Source of the DNA: an uncultured Tenacibaculum sp.
GTDB taxonomy: Bacteria; Bacteroidota; Bacteroidia; Flavobacteriales; Flavobacteriaceae
Length of the DNA stretch: 64,000 nucleotides
Direction of reading: 5' to 3'
NCBI GenBank assembly: GCA_947492185.1
Contig: CANLMR010000002.1
Location: 62,001-126,000 of the forward strand
Under the pieces are notes generated by a model. The model ran no database searches and had not been told where the DNA came from. It saw only the letters and a program-made list of their open reading frames with translations. The number at the start of each line of letters is the position of its first letter. Positions within the stretch are counted from its first letter, which is position 1. A program made the position numbers and the translations under genes. Of the stretch, positions 62,917 to 64,000 are shown piece after piece.

Positions 62917-64000
62917 ATGGCAAATAGCATTAAAGAACAGCAGGATATTTTAACAAAATTAAATATCCATCAGTTAAACCCAATGCAAGAAGAAGCTATA
63001 GCTGTTATTGAAAAAACAACAAATACAATACTACTTTCACCAACAGGAACAGGAAAAACATTAGCTTTTTTATTACCATTACTAAAAACTTTAGATCCAA
63101 ATAATTCTGAAATACAAGCTTTAGTTTTAGTACCCTCTCGTGAATTAGCGATACAAATTGAACAAGTAGCACGAAATATGGGATCGGGATTTAAAGTAAA
63201 TGCTGTTTATGGAGGAAGACCAATAGCTAAAGATAAAACAGAATTAAAGCATTTACCCGCTATTTTAATTGGAACACCAGGAAGGATTTCAGATCATTTT
63301 AATAGCAACCGTTTTTCTAAAAACGATATAAAAACCATAGTTCTAGATGAATTTGATAAATCTTTAGAGGTTGGTTTTGAGCATGAAATGAGAAGAATTA
63401 TAAACCAAATTCCTAATATAAGTAAACGAATATTAACTTCTGCCACTCAAGGTGTTGAAGTTCCTAGTTTCGTACGTTTAGATAAACCTGAGATAATTAA
63501 TTACTTAAATAATACATCAGCTTCAAAATTAGAAATAAAAACAGTTCTTTCTTCTTCAAAAAATAAAACGCAGGCATTAGTAAATTTGATATTACATATT
63601 GGAAACAAACCAGGTATTATTTTTTGTAACTTAAAAGATAGTATTGCACAAGTCAGTGAAGCCTTAGTGAAAAATAAGATTAGCCATACCTGTTTTTCTG
63701 GTGGTATGGATCAAAGAGACCGTGAACGTTCTTTAATTAAATTCAGAAACGGAACTTCTCAATTATTAATTGCAACCGATTTGGCAGCAAGAGGTATCGA
63801 CATTCCAGAACTAAAATATATTATTCATTACGAACTTCCTAGAGCAATAGAGGAATTTACGCATAGAAATGGTCGAACAGCAAGAGTAAATGCTAAAGGA
63901 ACAGCTTATGTATTAAAATGGGAAAAAGAATCATTACCAGAATTTATAAAGAAAACAAATACAGTAGATATTACTGAAAAAGCAGTGTGGAAACCACAAT
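62917..64000 (+). CDS. Second DEAD-box-type helicase (3' end outside window)
   Basis: The frame from the ATG at 62917 stays open to the window end (361 codons). Motifs: LSPTGTGKTLAF, VPSRELAIQ, TPGRISDHF, VLDEFDKSLE (DEFD instead of DEAD), LTSATQG, GIIFCNLKDSIAQV, TDLAARGIDIP and HRNGRTARV. It belongs to the flavobacterial DEAD-like group paired with the preceding gene and would act on RNA, possibly ribosomal RNA. The C-terminal part cannot be seen. Confidence 0.93.
   Translation, partial: MANSIKEQQDILTKLNIHQLNPMQEEAIAVIEKTTNTILLSPTGTGKTLAFLLPLLKTLDPNNSEIQALVLVPSRELAIQIEQVARNMGSGFKVNAVYGGRPIAKDKTELKHLPAILIGTPGRISDHFNSNRFSKNDIKTIVLDEFDKSLEVGFEHEMRRIINQIPNISKRILTSATQGVEVPSFVRLDKPEIINYLNNTSASKLEIKTVLSSSKNKTQALVNLILHIGNKPGIIFCNLKDSIAQVSEALVKNKISHTCFSGGMDQRDRERSLIKFRNGTSQLLIATDLAARGIDIPELKYIIHYELPRAIEEFTHRNGRTARVNAKGTAYVLKWEKESLPEFIKKTNTVDITEKAVWKPQ

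Overview
The window is AT-rich DNA from a bacterium of the Bacteroidetes, most likely a marine member of the Flavobacteriaceae (Tenacibaculum-like; the genus is an inference). The evidence is a RHS protein of Bacteroidetes type, a surface protein with a type IX secretion tail (58884-61388), TANNTTTG promoter boxes just ahead of many genes, almost no Shine-Dalgarno sequences, a serC/serA/DUF1015 cluster, ABA4-like and LytTR genes, and a photolyase cluster.

Region 1 (1-9790) is accessory. It starts inside a large RHS gene that ends in a variable toxin-like tip with a coupled immunity-like gene (1852-2292). A 5-kb block on the opposite strand follows: two tyrosine recombinases, a serine recombinase, a double winged-helix replication-initiator-like gene with four iteron-like repeats upstream, a hypothetical gene, a small lipoprotein and a 156-bp imperfect palindrome. 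After it comes a second RHS tip without its 5' part (7522-8580), with its own immunity-like gene. The headless copy begins inside the RHS core at the same codon and in the same frame as the complete gene, with 107 bases differing at one position. Recombination there would swap the tip and release a circle carrying the recombinases and the Rep-like gene. The block ends in REP-like hairpins, MITE-like units and terminators (9046-9790). I regard this as the most interesting system in the window.

Region 2 (9815-25635) is mostly housekeeping: a VWA lipoprotein, about 500 bp of tandem interspersed repeats, miaA with a coupled potassium channel, a DEDDh exonuclease/GIY-YIG-like fusion, the run acyl-CoA reductase-serC-serA-like-DUF1015-yggS, then ferredoxin, ychF, a DUF2461 protein, a MATE transporter, a thioesterase, a DEAD-box helicase and a TRIC-like channel. 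The serA-like protein has lost several hallmark residues.

Region 3 (25640-43112) has a LysM protein with a WW-like motif, a double TonB-C protein, a TetR-ABC-HlyD-TolC export operon whose ATPase is degenerate, and, divergently, a long operon: TetR-like, AarF-like kinase, flavin reductase, SDR/DUF2867, DUF2256, three different photolyase/cryptochrome genes, a frameshifted small gene, TIGR03643/DUF2805, SDR, CIA30. It looks like a light-response or photoprotection module.

Region 4 (43329-46997) is a double-glycine peptide system: a 78-residue glycine-zipper precursor, an integral membrane protein, a membrane-anchored thioredoxin-like protein and a peptidase-containing ABC exporter (PCAT).

Region 5 (47003-64000) holds a 7TMR-DISM histidine kinase, a Crp/Fnr remnant, an ABA4-like/membrane protein/LytS/LytTR operon, a LamG lipoprotein, a PhoD-like phosphatase, a methionine aminotransferase, a MocA-like/XdhC pair, a DUF6642-like gene, an FG-GAP protein with a T9SS tail, and two DEAD-box helicases, the last cut by the window end. 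I found no rRNA or tRNA genes and no CRISPR array.
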